From Owenia fusiformis (taxonomy: Eukaryota > Annelida > Polychaeta > Sabellida > Oweniidae): a DNA stretch of 64,000 nucleotides. The stretch is from assembly GCA_903813345.2 (NCBI GenBank), contig CAIIXF020000007.1:19207564-19271563 (forward strand). The letters run 5' to 3'. Made by a program: the position numbers and the translations under genes. Below, piece after piece: positions 1-12,740 of this stretch. The notes under the pieces are model-generated. The model was given only the letters and a program-made list of their open reading frames with translations, made no database searches and had not been told where the DNA came from. Within the stretch, counting starts at the first letter, position 1, and the number at the start of each line of letters is the position of its first letter.

Positions 1-1920
1 GTCCTGAATATAGTCACTCATCAACCACGAAAGTTGATTTCTGGTTTCTTAATCAATCATTCTAGCGTTCTCATTTATAAAACAATCGATAATTAAAACT
101 GAAATATATTATAATGCATTCAATGTTTACTTTCTTACAACATTGCATGGTTAATTTATCGTGGGAGCACAGCATTGTGACACTATGATATATGCGACGC
201 ATTTGACTGCGCCTTCTTTATTCCTCGATGCAAATCATCTAGTTTAAAAATGTAAACATTCCAATACCAAAATGACATTAATTATTTAAATGATACATCC
301 TTTATATTTTTATTTGATTACGTTTTGAATATCATTAACAATAATCCGTTGTTTGACCCTTGAATACGAAAGAAATATTTCCGTGAATATATTGTTTCTA
401 TAAGTACAAAACTAATATGTTACTAATTATAGATTTTCTGAATATTTCGCATAATTTGGTCACATCTGCTCTGTCTTATTTTTTTCTAAATAATAAAACG
501 TTGAAAAGTACCCTAGTGCAATGCACTAATTGAAAAATGACATTTACGTTAAAATGGTATTATATTTCTATGTAATCCAAATCTTTTAAATTATATATAA
601 GTTTCGATTTACAATTTGAGTCTCATAAAATGCACTAAAATGCGCATGAAAAGTTTCACGTTTTTGACCTCTTGTGATGACAGACATTATGCGACCCGAG
701 AGCCTTAATATTGTTTACCAAATGGCATTTTAAAAGCATAAGGACATATGCCCCTCCCTAAATATCGGTTCAAATGTCGTTATGCAGATATGGTGCCACG
801 GATTTGTAATATCTATGAGCCACACCATGGACTATTTCCCTTTTTATGGTAATATTTCAAAAACACTGGTGATCTACTCGATTACGCTGGTTACCGAAAC
901 GGTTCGTTTTCTATTTTCTATCATTCCAAAGCCAAAAATTGACGACTGAAAGCTGTATTCTTATTCCATACACAAGAAAATTGCGTATCTTGTCAATGAA
1001 ATGGTAAATAAAAAAAATCTGATTCGATTTGTGTATTTCCTGGGAAAAAATCAAAAGATTTACGTGCTAACCCCCACATTACAAAAATCTAGATGAATGA
1101 CTGTCATTTTGTAAGAATTGTGTGTTCCTCAATGAACTGGGAATCTGATGAGCCTGTTTCTAGATCAGGAAACACTGTAAAACGATCACAGGCTACAGTG
1201 TAAAATCACACCTACCTCTCTCTAAGAGTTTAGCATGATTACTAGACAATATTGAAAGTTTTATGATTGATAAAGGACCATGCACCTTTTTCTGTACAGA
1301 AGGTATAGTTATACGCTAGGTTAATTGAAATATAAATGTATTTCAAATATGTTTCATGTTTCAGCTCTATCTATTATTGTTCTATTGAGAAAGTTAAGCT
1401 GGACATCGACATTGAAACAATAAATATTTAATTCTATTTTCGGTGAAAACCTGTTGCACGTTCAGAAGATGATATTTCACTCGCCCTTCCGACTTCATGG
1501 AATACCACGATGCACAGGTATATATTCACCTCATAAGAATTAAATATTTATATAGTATTCATCATTAATTTCGTACTATGTTCTTGCAACTTTTAAAACA
1601 GTTCTTTACCATTCTTCTTTTCTTCTTGACTCTTAGATGTCATGCCCTAACATATTAGTCATTACAACATAAATACATTGTTCTACACTACACTACACTA
1701 CACTAAGTCTAACCTATTATATACAGTCAATTTATACAAAAGAACTACTTATAACATGTTACAATATACTTTGCGTGTGATGCACCCAAAATGCTATTCT
1801 CCAGGCAAGCTTTAAGTTTTTGAATGATTTTGCAATAAAACTTCCAACTTGCTTCTGAACATATTTATCTTTTGAAGAAATTAACATAATGAATGCATGT
1901 TCATGATGTTGTTTTATGTT
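1..1920. other. AT-rich non-coding stretch
   Basis: I see no coding region, RNA gene or long repeat here. The only local feature is a short CTACA microsatellite at about 1683-1705, a little over four units. Confidence 0.6.
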
Positions 1921-1948
1921 ACGCGGTAAACGCGATACAAAAATATGT

Positions 1949-2482
1949 CATATTCCGCAACGAATATGGCATATTCACTTGCGGTGTATGACAGATTCAC
2001 CTGCGGTATATGGCATACACACTAACCAATGAGAACGTGATACGGAAGTACGCAATTCACAATTGCATCGATTGAACGAACAAGTACAAAACGTTATAAA
2101 TTATTTAAATGATTACTGAATCAAACATTATCGAATATATTAACTTAGCAGAAGTATCACTCGTGTAATAAACTTACTCAATCAATCCAGGATTCATATT
2201 AGTACTCGGCGCACTAACTATAGTGGTAATCCAGCGTAGTTTTACATTTAGAGTCGATTCTCGCAACCAATCAAATCAAGGCTTTCTGTATCACGTTTTC
2301 ACCTGCGGTATATGTCATATTCACCTGCGGTATATGGCATATTCCGCAAGTGAGTATGACATATTCCGTAGGTGAGTATCGGTTATTCACTGAAATCAAT
2401 ATATTGCATATTCACTGCGGAATATCGCATACTCACCTGCGGAATATGCCATATACCGCAGGTGAGTATGGCATATTCACCC
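1949..2482. repeat. Two-cluster array of a palindromic ~23-bp motif
   Basis: A motif of the form CACCTGCGGTATATGGCATA recurs in both orientations in two clusters (about 1949-2022 and 2300-2482). Neighbouring copies often face each other, giving local palindromes such as GGCATATTCCGCAGGTG. The middle (about 2023-2299) is different sequence, but inverted pieces (GAACGTGATAC at about 2034, GTATCACGTT at about 2288) frame it. This layout suggests a foldback-like or MITE-like element with subterminal repeats. No protein is encoded. Confidence 0.7.
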
Positions 2483-2539
2483 GTTAGTGATAATGGAATT
2501 TCTCAGATAAGCCTTAATTAAGCTGTTTCCTCCTGTTCA

Positions 2540-4080
2540 TCCTCCAATCGTTTTGATGAGTTTAAATGATAAAACATATATTCCTGCATACGTTTTCACT
2601 TGTTGAGCACTTGTCAACATTACCATTTACTTATTATTGAGGGGTTTAACAGGGGTCCACAAAAAATAAAAAATATTAGATTTTGATATTTTTGAAGTTT
2701 ACAACAGATTATCTACTTATGAATTGGTTTTTGGGAAGGTTATTAGCATGACATATTGATTTTATCTGTTTAATTGAAAATAAGATCACCTGTCTGACTA
2801 TATTTTGCATTTAAAATGATTAAAATTAATTGTTCTATTTAGTTCACTTTCTTTTAACATCATCTTGTTTTTTGTTGATCCGCCAATTGTTTTAATATGT
2901 TTAAATGATAAAACACATATTCCTACATACGTTTTCACATGTTGAGCACTTGTCAACATTACCATTCACTTATTATTGAGGGGTTTGACAGAGGTCGACA
3001 AAAAATAAAAATATTAGATTTTGGTATTTTTGAAGTTTACAAAGGATTATCTACTCATGAATCGGTTTTTGAGAAGGTTATTAGCATGACCTATTGATTT
3101 TATCTGTTTAATTGAAAATAAGATCGTCTGTCTGATTATATTTTGCATTCAAAATGATTAGAAATAATTGTTCCATTTTGTTCACTTTCTTTTAACATCA
3201 TCTTGTTTTTGTTGATCCGCCAATTGTTAAATGATATGTGTAAATGATAAAACATATATTTTCACATACATTTTCACCTGTTGAGGACTTTACCGTTTAC
3301 TTATTATTGAGGGGTTTAACAGGGAGGGGTCAACAAAAATGTTAGATTTTGATAGTTTTGAAGTTTGCAACAGATTATCTAGCTAGTCATTAATAGGCTT
3401 TTGGAAAGTTTACTAGCATAACATATTGATTTTATCTCGATGTACATTAGATGTTCAAGAGACCAATAAACTTATTCATTAATTACTGAGGGGTTTAACA
3501 TGAGTTCACAAAAAAATATAAAAAATATTAAGTTTTTTGGAAAGGTTATTAATATTAGTATGCCATATTGATTTTATCTGTTTAATTGAAACTAAGATCG
3601 TCTGTTTGACTATATTTTGCATTCAAAATGATAAAAAATAATGGTTCCATTTAGTTCACTTTCTTTTAACATCATCTTGTTTTTCGTTGATCTGCCAATT
3701 GTTAATGATATGTTTAAATGATAAAACATATATTCCTACATACGTTTTCACCCGTTGAGGACCTGTCAACATTACCGTTTACTTATCATTGAGGGGTTTA
3801 ACAGAGGTCCATGATAATGAAAAATATTAGATATTTTCCACTTATGAATCGGCTTTTGGAAATGTCATTAGCATGATATATTGATTTTATCTGTTTAATT
3901 GAAAATAATATCTTCTGTCTGACTATATTTTGCATTCAACATGATTAAAAATAATGGTTCCATTTAGATCACTTTCTTTGAACACAATCTTGTTTTCGTT
4001 GATCTGCAAATTGTTTCTGCCTATATTCCTACATACGTTTTCACCTGTTGAGCACTGAAACTGAGCACTGTTTACATTTT
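2540..4080 (+). repeat. Tandem array of ~330-bp units
   Basis: The phrase GAGGGGTTTAACAG and its flanks recur near 2640, 2983, 3310, 3490 and 3790. Each is preceded by AAATGATAAAACATATATTC and followed by a TTGATTTTATCTGTTTAATT block. Spacing is about 340, 330, 180 and 300 bp, so there are four to five units, one of them shortened. Units differ by substitutions and small indels, indicating an old satellite-like array. No open frame is conserved between units. Confidence 0.75.
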
Positions 4081-4667
4081 TAAACCTTGGAAAAAGCATT
4101 TGATCGCATATAATATTGCATTTAAATCACAATCTAAGATGAGTTAGGAATTTATTCCCACTATTTATAAAAATGAATTTTAACATCAATAAAGCATATG
4201 ATATGATGTGGGGTGAAAGGATATATGATTTTTGCGATACGGGCTCTACAAGCAAATAACTTTAGTAATAGAAAAGCGTTTACCCTGATTATTTTATTCA
4301 GTAGAAAATAGACTGTCCCATGAGGCAATGCTAGAACCCAAACTTTCTATTGAAATTAATTAATACCGTCTCGCCCAATATTTTTTTCTCGAATAGGTAT
4401 TCTGCCATATCCAGTTCCTGATCATCTAGTATTTGTTTATATTGCCCGCAGAAATGACGTTATTAGAAGTATTACATACCTAGCGAAGCATTTGTATGGA
4501 AGTCAATGGGAAAGTTAGCGAGCTATATCCACCGATATTGCCCGATTACCCCGATATAGCCCGCTTACCTCGTTTTGATATTAGATTTCTTTAATAACCA
4601 TGATAATATCATGACGTCACGTCATTGATACAAATTAACCATGGGAACAAAGGCATGTAATACATCA

Positions 4668-4779
4668 GTTATGTCACTATGACGTGAAATATGCCTTCGT
4701 TCTTGCCCAAATATAGAGCCTCCCAAGGTCGGCCTATATTGGGAGAACTCAGGCATATTTCACGTCATAGTGACATAAC
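4668..4779. repeat. Inverted repeat with 29-bp near-perfect arms
   Basis: The left arm (about 4668-4696, beginning GTTATGTCACTATGACGTGA) is matched in reverse complement at about 4751-4779. The inner part is also partly self-complementary (CCCAAATATAG facing CTATATTGGG), so the whole 112 bp can fold into one hairpin. The arms contain TGACGT/ACGTCA-like half sites, but I see no gene next to it. It is probably a small non-autonomous element. Confidence 0.7.
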
Positions 4780-4869
4780 CTCTAATTATTGCTCAGGTCG
4801 ATATAGTAACATAAATGCCACATAAACTAGCACTAATACCCCTAAAACATGCCCTGCAAGGTGGTAATA

Positions 4870-5580
4870 ATAGTAATTGATCCGAGAACTATCCACAAAA
4901 ATATTCATCTTTTTGAATTAATCTTGAATTAAATCTTCGATAAATGAAAATCTGAACCACTTTAAGATATTCAAAAAATTCAGTGTGCCTTGTTTATAGT
5001 ATTCACATACCAGAGATGATCAAAATCGCTCCACAACTTTTCGAGTTATAGTAAAATACGTTAAAATGGCGGCTATGTTTAAAATGGCCGCCTTCTACCA
5101 AAAGTGTCATTAGACAGTGTACCATGCTCATAGTATTCACATACCAAATATGAACAAAATCACTACACTACTTTTCGAGTTACAGCAAAAATCGTAAAAT
5201 AACAAGTAAATGCCACCATTTTTCAAGATAGCTGCCATGTGCTTCTTTAATATCTACATTTCTAGCTTTATTAATGTCCTATATAATTTTTTTTTCATTT
5301 AAAAGATATTGCTATTACAGTTTTACATATTGCACCTAAATTACTGTAAGATCGGCACTAAAATGGTCGCTATTTTTAAATGAGCGGCCATTTTGAAAAT
5401 CAGCTTTCGAGCAGAACTTCTACCTCCATAGGGTATATGTGTACAAAATATGAACAAAATCCGGCAAACAGTATTTGAGTTATTGCCTGAACGGACGTAC
5501 AGATGAACAGACGGACGGACAGATGGATGGACAGAGGCCCGTTCCCTATATCCCTCCGAAGTTCGTTCAATGGGATAACT
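4870..5580 (+). repeat. Diverged dispersed repeat with GGAC/ACAG-rich end
   Basis: The segment around ATTCACATACCA..TTTTCGAGTTA occurs twice (about 5003-5050 and 5130-5170). A related third piece (about 5440-5485) ends in a degenerate (ACGG/ACAG)n tract at about 5490-5536. The internal duplication and the simple-sequence end suggest a dispersed repeat. No coding frame survives. Confidence 0.5.
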
Positions 5581-5929
5581 ATTTAAAATTAAATTGTTAG
5601 GACATGATACTAAGCTTATAAAGTAAAAGTTTGATTAGTTACACCAATCATTGTGATTTTAGAGCCCATTGTTATCTCATTTTACAGTTTAAATTGTATA
5701 AATATTCTTGCTGTCAACGTATTTATAATAGTCTACACTTATTTAATGCCTGTTTATAATGATACCGACATTACTGTAATATTGAAATCATATAAGTAAT
5801 AAAGATCCCCAAGTGTAGGTCAATGTCTCCTCCCCCCATTTGTGACATGGCGTTATACGAGTTAGGTTGAACACATCAAGATGAAACCTGTTTTCATGAT
5901 TTATACACCTCAATGATGTAATTTAATCG

Positions 5930-6420
5930 TAACAATGTACTAGCTTTTCATCTAAGAACTATCCGGAAAAATATTTAATATTTGTAAAATAGACCCCTGC
6001 TGAAATCGTTCATAAATGAAGTTCTGTAACTTTATATGGTGCTCAAAAATTCACAAATGGTCAATGCTATAATCCTAACTAAAAAAAGCAAATTAAAAAC
6101 ATTAGGCTGTAACAATAAGCTTTAAAAAAATTATCAAATGTTTGATGAGTTATACCCCCCACTGTGAACATGGATTCCATTTTGATCTAATTTTTCAGCT
6201 GAAATTTTACATTATGCTCTTGATATATAATAATTCATGCTTTTTGTACTTATTTATTATCTATTCACAAGAAATCTTTTAAAACGATTATTTCTTTAAA
6301 AAATGGACCCCTGCTTAAATCTCAAATAAATGATAAACGGTAATTTTGTGTGATCCTCAACAAGCAATACCATATTCAGTGATATTAAATCTATCAATAT
6401 AATCTATAAAAATGATTGGA
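5930..6420 (+). repeat. Two diverged copies of a dispersed block
   Basis: The text GACCCCTGCT..AAATC..TAAATGA is present at about 5993-6020 and again at about 6305-6335, in similar AT-rich surroundings. A weaker relative, with GAACTATCC, lies at about 4886. Copies are strongly diverged. I see no gene. Confidence 0.4.
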
Positions 6421-6665
6421 ACTTGAACAGGAGGTAATTTTCAAATATTTGCCAATTCCTTTATCACTACGTATCACAAATACCGCGCAACCATGAATGT
6501 ATGCCATATACCGCGTAACAGTCTTTGCAAATCGATGCCCGGGGATAACATGAAATAAGCGAAAAACTGTCGAGATTGAAATTCAAAACTACATAAAATT
6601 TAGTAATTTGTTCATATTTGTCGTTAGGGCATGGCCTACATTGCCTAACAACCTTGGGGTATATA

Positions 6666-7631
6666 CAGGGTGGGCCAAAAAAATGTGCAACCTTTTTAGA
6701 AGGCAAAAAAGTATCGTAACATTAAGGTATTGACATGAATTTTTTTTACAGAAACTTAAGGATAGGCATATTTTATCATTCAAATACTTCAGCTAATTCT
6801 GACTACACATTTTTTTGTCAGATGTTTGAATATTAATAGTAAATTGTTCATGTGTCCGAGATTTACCGATTTTCCTAGAAAATGTGATTTTCTATAATTT
6901 TATGTGGTCATCGATAGAACATTTATTATGTTCACTAAAGCTGATGCAATCTTTGTTAAGTGGTGTATTGGGGGGCTATTCACCAGGACTAATGAATCAA
7001 GGGGTATTTTGCCCAGATATTCCATAGTGACTTTTGGCCTATGGCCAGGAGCGCTATCCTGCTGGACTATACAATCACTTGGGGCTGAAAGAGCCCCATT
7101 CTTGAAAGATGTCCCTTTTGAAGAAGATTAGTCCTGAGTCGAATGGCCACCCAATACAACAGATGCCATCACACATGGGGGCACCTGGAGCAATGTATTG
7201 TAGTTATACCCCACAAATTATTGATCAACTATAAGAAGTTCTGCAGGATAAGTGGAGACGACTACCACAAGAACTGCTGGATCTCGCCATTGACCAGTTC
7301 AGTTCTCGTCTCCATGTGATTGTGAAGGTGAAAGGCAGATGCATTTGTTTAATAAATAATTAATACAGTGTAACAATATTACCATAGTGATTAGATACTG
7401 ATATAAACCTGTACTAGACATTGGTTAAACAGTTATCAAAGATTGTAGCAGATTTAGTAAACATAATGAATGTGTTATTGTTGATCACATAAAATCATAG
7501 AAAGTCAGACTTTCTAGGAAAATGGTAAATCTCGGACAAATAAACAATTTACCATTAATATTCAAACATCTGACAAAAATGATACTTTTTTTGCCTTCTA
7601 AAAAGGTTGCAAAATGTTTTGGCCCACTTTG
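6666..7631. mobile_element. Tc1/mariner-type DNA transposon relic, long TIRs
   Basis: The element starts CAGGGTGGGCC at 6666 and ends GGCCCACTTTG at 7631. TA dinucleotides lie on both sides (6664-6665 and 7632-7633), as expected for Tc1/mariner insertion. Inverted terminal repeats extend about 240 bp (6666-6900 against 7500-7631) with moderate divergence. The interior has a broken transposase 3' part on the + strand. Length is 966 bp, shorter than a complete autonomous element (usually 1.2-2 kb). Confidence 0.8.
7140..7363 (+). pseudogene. Broken Tc1/mariner-like transposase C-terminus
   Basis: Two fragments in one TIR element resemble the end of Tc1/mariner transposases. The first (about 7140-7195) reads TWGHLEQ, like the WGHLE motif after the catalytic acid. 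The second (7241-7363) reads DKWRRLPQELLDLAIDQF followed by SRLHVIVKVKG and a stop, matching the family's end pattern (LP.E....AI..F..RL...I...G). A frame change and missing sequence separate the two, and the N-terminal DNA-binding domain is not visible, so this copy is inactive. The family call is by motif only. Confidence 0.6.
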
Positions 7632-7639
7632 TATATGTA

Positions 7640-8550
7640 ACCTACATACGATCATTCAAAGCCAATTGAGCATTGGAAATCACCTAATATGTTCTACTCA
7701 AGCCATAATAATGTATTTTGAATTTGCGGTAACGTAAACAATAGATGGACGGTTACGCGAACCTCATTCAAATGTGAAACCCTGATTCATTGTTATTAAT
7801 TTTGTCATCTTCATCAGTACTTGATGCTAAATCTTCTTTTGCCTCTTCATTGCTATCTTTTTCACTTTCATTGGTTTCATAAATAAAGGAAGCCACGTTT
7901 TTTTCCTTGCCCTATAGAGGCTGATACAAGAGCGTCTCTTGCGAGTCCTGAAAGCAAATATAGGAAATTCAATATTCCATTCCTTAACCATTATAACAAT
8001 AACATGGAAAGTGGCTATCATATCTAGCAACCTTGACTTGGCAGCTGTACATGCACGTAACCGCCCGCTAAATATCTAATGTTCAACTAATACAATACGT
8101 TACCGTCCATGGAATTCATATTTAGTCGTCTAACGGCATTGCTTTTGAAACCTTATTATTTACAATATACACCACGTTCCTGTTCTGGATTTGTCATCGT
8201 ATGGCTTGTTTATACACAGTTTACTTACAGATAATATTTTGGGTGGGTCTGGGGCACATGTAGGGCTGAGAAAACACGAGAATGGACTAACAATTATGAA
8301 CTTGGATATCTCAGTCAGTAGGTTTACAGCTTATATTCTGCTTCATGTAGACCTAGACCACCTTGCAGATTGACCCAGTCTTTATAACCATCCATATATA
8401 CGTCACCGAATGGAACTAGTTTAAAAGGAAATCTTATCTGTGAATCTAGCCTACAGGCGAGAAAGAGGACATGCTGCCTTTCCCACCCGCCATTTTTTGT
8501 TATCCGTTGTCGCAAAATTTTGCAAATCGCCCTGACGTAACCGTTGTAAA
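7640..8550. other. Non-coding stretch
   Basis: No coding region is supported. Short open frames here lack codon bias, domain signatures and splice context. Confidence 0.5.
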
Positions 8551-8700
8551 AGAAATTATGGTCCTCTGGGGATTTTGGTCCCCTTTCCTTCCGGCCCTTA
8601 CTGGCCCTGACTGTGTATAAATAATAAGGAAAATAATTGTAATTAGGCCACCATATAAATCAATAGAGAGTGGGACCAAAATTTGATAGGACCACCTACC
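8551..8700 (+). repeat. Dispersed repeat, inverted partner at 16.5 kb
   Basis: About 150 bp (containing TTTTGGTCCCCTTTCC and GGCCCTTACTGGCCCTGA) reappears as reverse complement at 16508-16659 with modest divergence. Both copies keep the same order of blocks. No coding content. Confidence 0.75.
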
Positions 8701-9404
8701 CTTTTACACCGTCATGCTCTTTAACACCGTTTTCATATCAAACATTTTAATTATAGTTTTACAGTGGTATCACATGTTATTGCTTTAATAAATGCAACAC
8801 GTTTACAAAATTTTAGATTGGACTTTCTACACGATGATGAAATATTTTGGTGATATTCTTTAATTGCTACTAATTAGTATAAACTATTGATTAAGTTGCG
8901 GAAATCTGCTGCATGATAATTGCTAATGAAAAATCTCGAATCCTGGTAATTGACTTTGGACAGCTAAATAAAATCTAACATTAAATGAAATTATAAAAAT
9001 ATGTTTCTTTTATTTTTTTGTTGACAATGAACTCAAAAAATTGATGTTTGAATAAAAAATTCAATTTCGCAAAAATTCATATTCCTTAGCTAGACAAAAT
9101 CTACTTTGTTTACTCAATGGATAATAATTGGAAGGACTGGATGGATAAGTGGCAGACAGTTCTTAATTCCTAATGAAAGCAAACAGATAACCACTTGGAT
9201 CAATAATCACTTGACTAGATAATCAGTTGGACTTTTTTTGCCATTGGGTACACATTAATAAGAATTGATTAATAAGTCTCGATAATCAGCGATAACCAGC
9301 AATAATAGTCTCGATAATGGGTTTTAACCATATAATAATCACTTATTCGCTGATTATTTGTGATTAAAATTGTTTATATTTAGTCACTTCGCCCATCTCA
9401 GAAT

Positions 9405-9575
9405 GGTCATGATTGCTTAGTCATACGTGACAGTTACATAATGATCTAGGTACCGTTTGATGGAGGACAAATAAGGCTTTTTGCTGTAGCCTTTTGATTT
9501 CAAAAAGATTGCTCAGGATTCTAGTAATTTGGTTTTGAAGTTGGGTGTACTTTTTTGTGGACGCCCTGTATAAAT
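9405..9575 (-). mobile_element. One-ended mariner-like TIR fragment
   Basis: Read on the - strand from about 9570, the sequence starts TACAGGGCGTCCACAAAAAA, the style of a Tc1/mariner terminal repeat after a TA site. I could not find a matching opposite end nearby, so this is taken as a solo end or truncated copy. Confidence 0.4.
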
Positions 9576-9659
9576 CACAAACATGCCACAAATCTTTTGA
9601 ACACCATTGCGATAACTGAACAAAAGACACGTTATTTCAATAATAAAATGTCATATCTA

Positions 9660-12090
9660 ATGTGCCACTTATATGTTTTGCATATTAAAAGAATGTTCCA
9701 CCCTAAATGTCATGATTGTGATATCACTTAGGGTGCAAAAGAGTTTTCTATGTCAATCTTTTCAAACCATGTTAAGCTTTCAAAGTAGATTGTCCAACTA
9801 GGTTAAAAAGAAGAATATACCATTCATTTGGTTTCTATGAGAACTAGGCTTAAGATTTTAAAATCCACTTCTCTGGACCATTTTCAATACATGAATGAAT
9901 TCATTTCTCGCTTATTTATCAACCAATGTTCTTAATTTTTTCGACAGAAGCACGTGAGGATGTTGCTATGCATTGGTGTGAACCATCGCTAATTAAAGAT
10001 ACGTGTGACCCCATTGGACTATTTATGTTTGAATTTTCATTTACTGACCTTGCAATGAATAAAAGAAAATGTAGATTGACTTAATTCCCTATTTCTTAAA
10101 TTACAATAAGTTGGAAATTGATGCTTTTTGATAAATTTTTGAAAATCGTTATACCCATGTAAACTAACGCAAAATGGTGGGTTCGGGGCAAATCAGTATT
10201 CAGACTATTCAGTAAGATTCACCAAAAACATTTTTATATAGATGGTTGAATTCATTAGTTTAGAGTTATATCTGAAAATCACTTTTCGCCTCCTGTGTTC
10301 CGCCTATTTCTATGGGGGAGGTTCCTTGCGGCAAACCTTCCATTTCCTATTTGTTCAATGTATACGGGAATGTCGATTTTCAAAATTTCAGCAGATATGT
10401 CATTTCCAACCTATTGTAATTTTTGAAAATTGAAAAAAATTCGAGGTATTTAATTAAAATTCAAAACCAAATTCAAACGCTTTAACACATGATCGGATAG
10501 GGGGTTAGAATTGGCAAACTCTTGGAGGGGTGTGTAGATCGGATGATTGGTGTTTGCATGTTATTCTCGTAGATATTTCTTGCAATTCTGACAGTGTGTC
10601 TCTGTTTCTGCTTTTAATTTAAAGAGATGTTAATGAGACTTCTCCGTGGCATTTTTTCTTCATTCCTTTTTGTTTTGAATTTTTTACACCATAACTTTAA
10701 ATAACTACTCATTATGCAACTTTTCACCACGTAGAATTTTAAAATATTAAGTTTGAAATTCCTTTTTATAATGGAGCTCAATGGGAAAAACGACATAATT
10801 TGAATTATCTTCAAACGTAGCGGCGCAATTTTCTTGAAATTGACAGATATAAATTATAATAATAAATATTGGTAGGACGAAATGTTTGAAGAAAAATGAA
10901 GAAAATTCACCGTCCTGGTTACGCAAAATATAGAAAAATGTGAAATAATCATAAAAACCTGTAAAAATAGATTGAAGGGGGTGATATCATTTTTAATGTG
11001 CCTTTCACTATTACAGGGTATCCAAAGTTTCGGTAATGGTTTACTAATTTTAAAATTATATCTTCCAGCATGTGTATCAAGCACAAGTAATACAATAAGT
11101 GAGTTATCATTAATTGGAATGGTATTATTGTATTCCTTAGCAATGATGACAAAAAATAAAATCGATCATATCACATACTAGTTCTTACCATCAAATCGAT
11201 CTATTATAATGCATATTAAACAATAGCAGTAGATCTTTAAATTCAAGAATTGAGTTAAATTGGAAGATAATAAATAAATTGCTAATCCCTTATAACTGTA
11301 TAATCCCCTTCTATCTCCGAATCATACTAATTAAAATATTTCGGTATGATTATTTTAGCTGCTGTAGTTTAGGTCACTTGATGAGATATTCAGTAACATG
11401 CTGTCACTAGAAACAAAACTTGACACTAAAGAATCACTCGAAATAAACAATGTGAATTCTACATATTTTCTTCTTTGGTAATACATCCATTCTTGAAAAT
11501 TAGCATTCAAAACTTTTCAATGCAATCATGAATTTAGTGATCTGACCCTTAAAATACTTTTCAGGGGGAATAGTTTGTCCACCTGTAGCCCTTAGGTGTT
11601 GCATCTTTTTCTAGACATATTTTCCTAGGCCTGCTGGAATACCTATTTCAGTGTGCAAGTTTAGCATTGTTTTCCCATTGATCATTTGAGTTCTCACGTC
11701 AATAACATATGGAAATAAAAATGATAAGATGTCAAAAAGAGTGGTTTCTTTTATTTAAAAAAATCAAAAATCAAACAAGGTTTAGTCAGGAAGGGAAGGG
11801 GTGAAATCCTTGGGATATATGAATTAATTACTTATAAGAAACATATTCATGTTTCTACAATTTTGGGTAACCCTGTGTATTATTCTACTGGGCATGGTTA
11901 TACCGGTGCAAAATATTTCAAAAATATTATTTACTTATTATCATAATTCAATGTGACAATATCAGTATTATCTTCAATAGTTTGCTTGTAAGGTTGGACA
12001 AGCCGTCTATTAGGTTGATAGTATAAAAGATGTTGATTTTGCAAAGCTCTTGTGGGTTAATTCTACAATATGTACAGTAACATATATGTA
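9660..12090. other. AT-rich non-coding stretch
   Basis: No gene, RNA or clear repeat is visible. Short open frames around 10242-10433 and 10614-11181 overlap on both strands and show no recognisable motifs. Confidence 0.5.
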
Positions 12091-12095
12091 AGGGT

Positions 12096-12303
12096 GTCAG
12101 AATGTACTCCAGTATATAGTAAACAAATGAGTATTTTGGTCAATACTCAATACATCTCATAAACACTACATGAAGTGTTTTCTATGCAATGATTATATAC
12201 AGGCACTTATTCATTGTTACTGCCAATTTCAAAAGCCTCCAAATTGTGTGGAATAGAGCATGTGATGTTTTTCAGTTTCAAGCAGGTTTTAGTACATTCT
12301 GAC
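12096..12303. repeat. Short inverted-repeat element (208 bp)
   Basis: GTCAGAATGTACT at 12096-12108 is exactly matched in reverse complement at 12291-12303. The size and 13-bp ends fit a small MITE. It abuts the next element, which starts at 12309. Confidence 0.55.
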
Positions 12304-12308
12304 CAATT

Positions 12309-12740
12309 ACCCAAATGCGAGTAGGTAGTTACCAGTTTCACCACCAGGTGGCTGATTCGGGTCAATTAACATGGCAGGTATATAAGAAAGTTCCCTTAAA
12401 CTTGAATATTATCAATTTTAGTGGCTCAATTTTCATATAACCCTTATGCGTCTGATACTTATACTAATGAAAATATGTCCAGTAAAGCAAAATATTATCT
12501 GTCCACTAAAAGAAAAGATATTTCATTTTTTGTGATTTTATAGCATGGGGTCCATGGGGAATCTCCCCGAGCTAGAAGTCACATTTTCAAAGAAAATTAA
12601 TTTTTCAAAGTTGATAAACACTTTTTAAAACCACATTTCTAGATGTAATTTTACATGTAGATTTCAAATATGATATTACTTTGACTGAATTTTTAATTTT
12701 TAATGACGTAAATCAAGATTATTTCTACTCGCATCTGGGT
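12309..12740 (+). mobile_element. MITE-like repeat, copy 1 of 3
   Basis: The repeat begins ACCCAAATGCGAGTAG and ends CTACTCGCATCTGGGT, a 16-bp near-perfect terminal inverted repeat. The first 60 bp carry the landmark TTTCACCACCAGGTGGCT. Two further copies lie in the introns of gene B: about 55600-55983 (reverse) and 58617-58990 (forward, worn ends). It encodes nothing, so it is presumably mobilised by a partner elsewhere. Confidence 0.75.

Noticed and set aside
6467-6783. Open frames on the - strand near 6.5-6.8 kb
   Set aside because: They run across the terminal repeat of the Tc1/mariner relic and encode nothing family-like.
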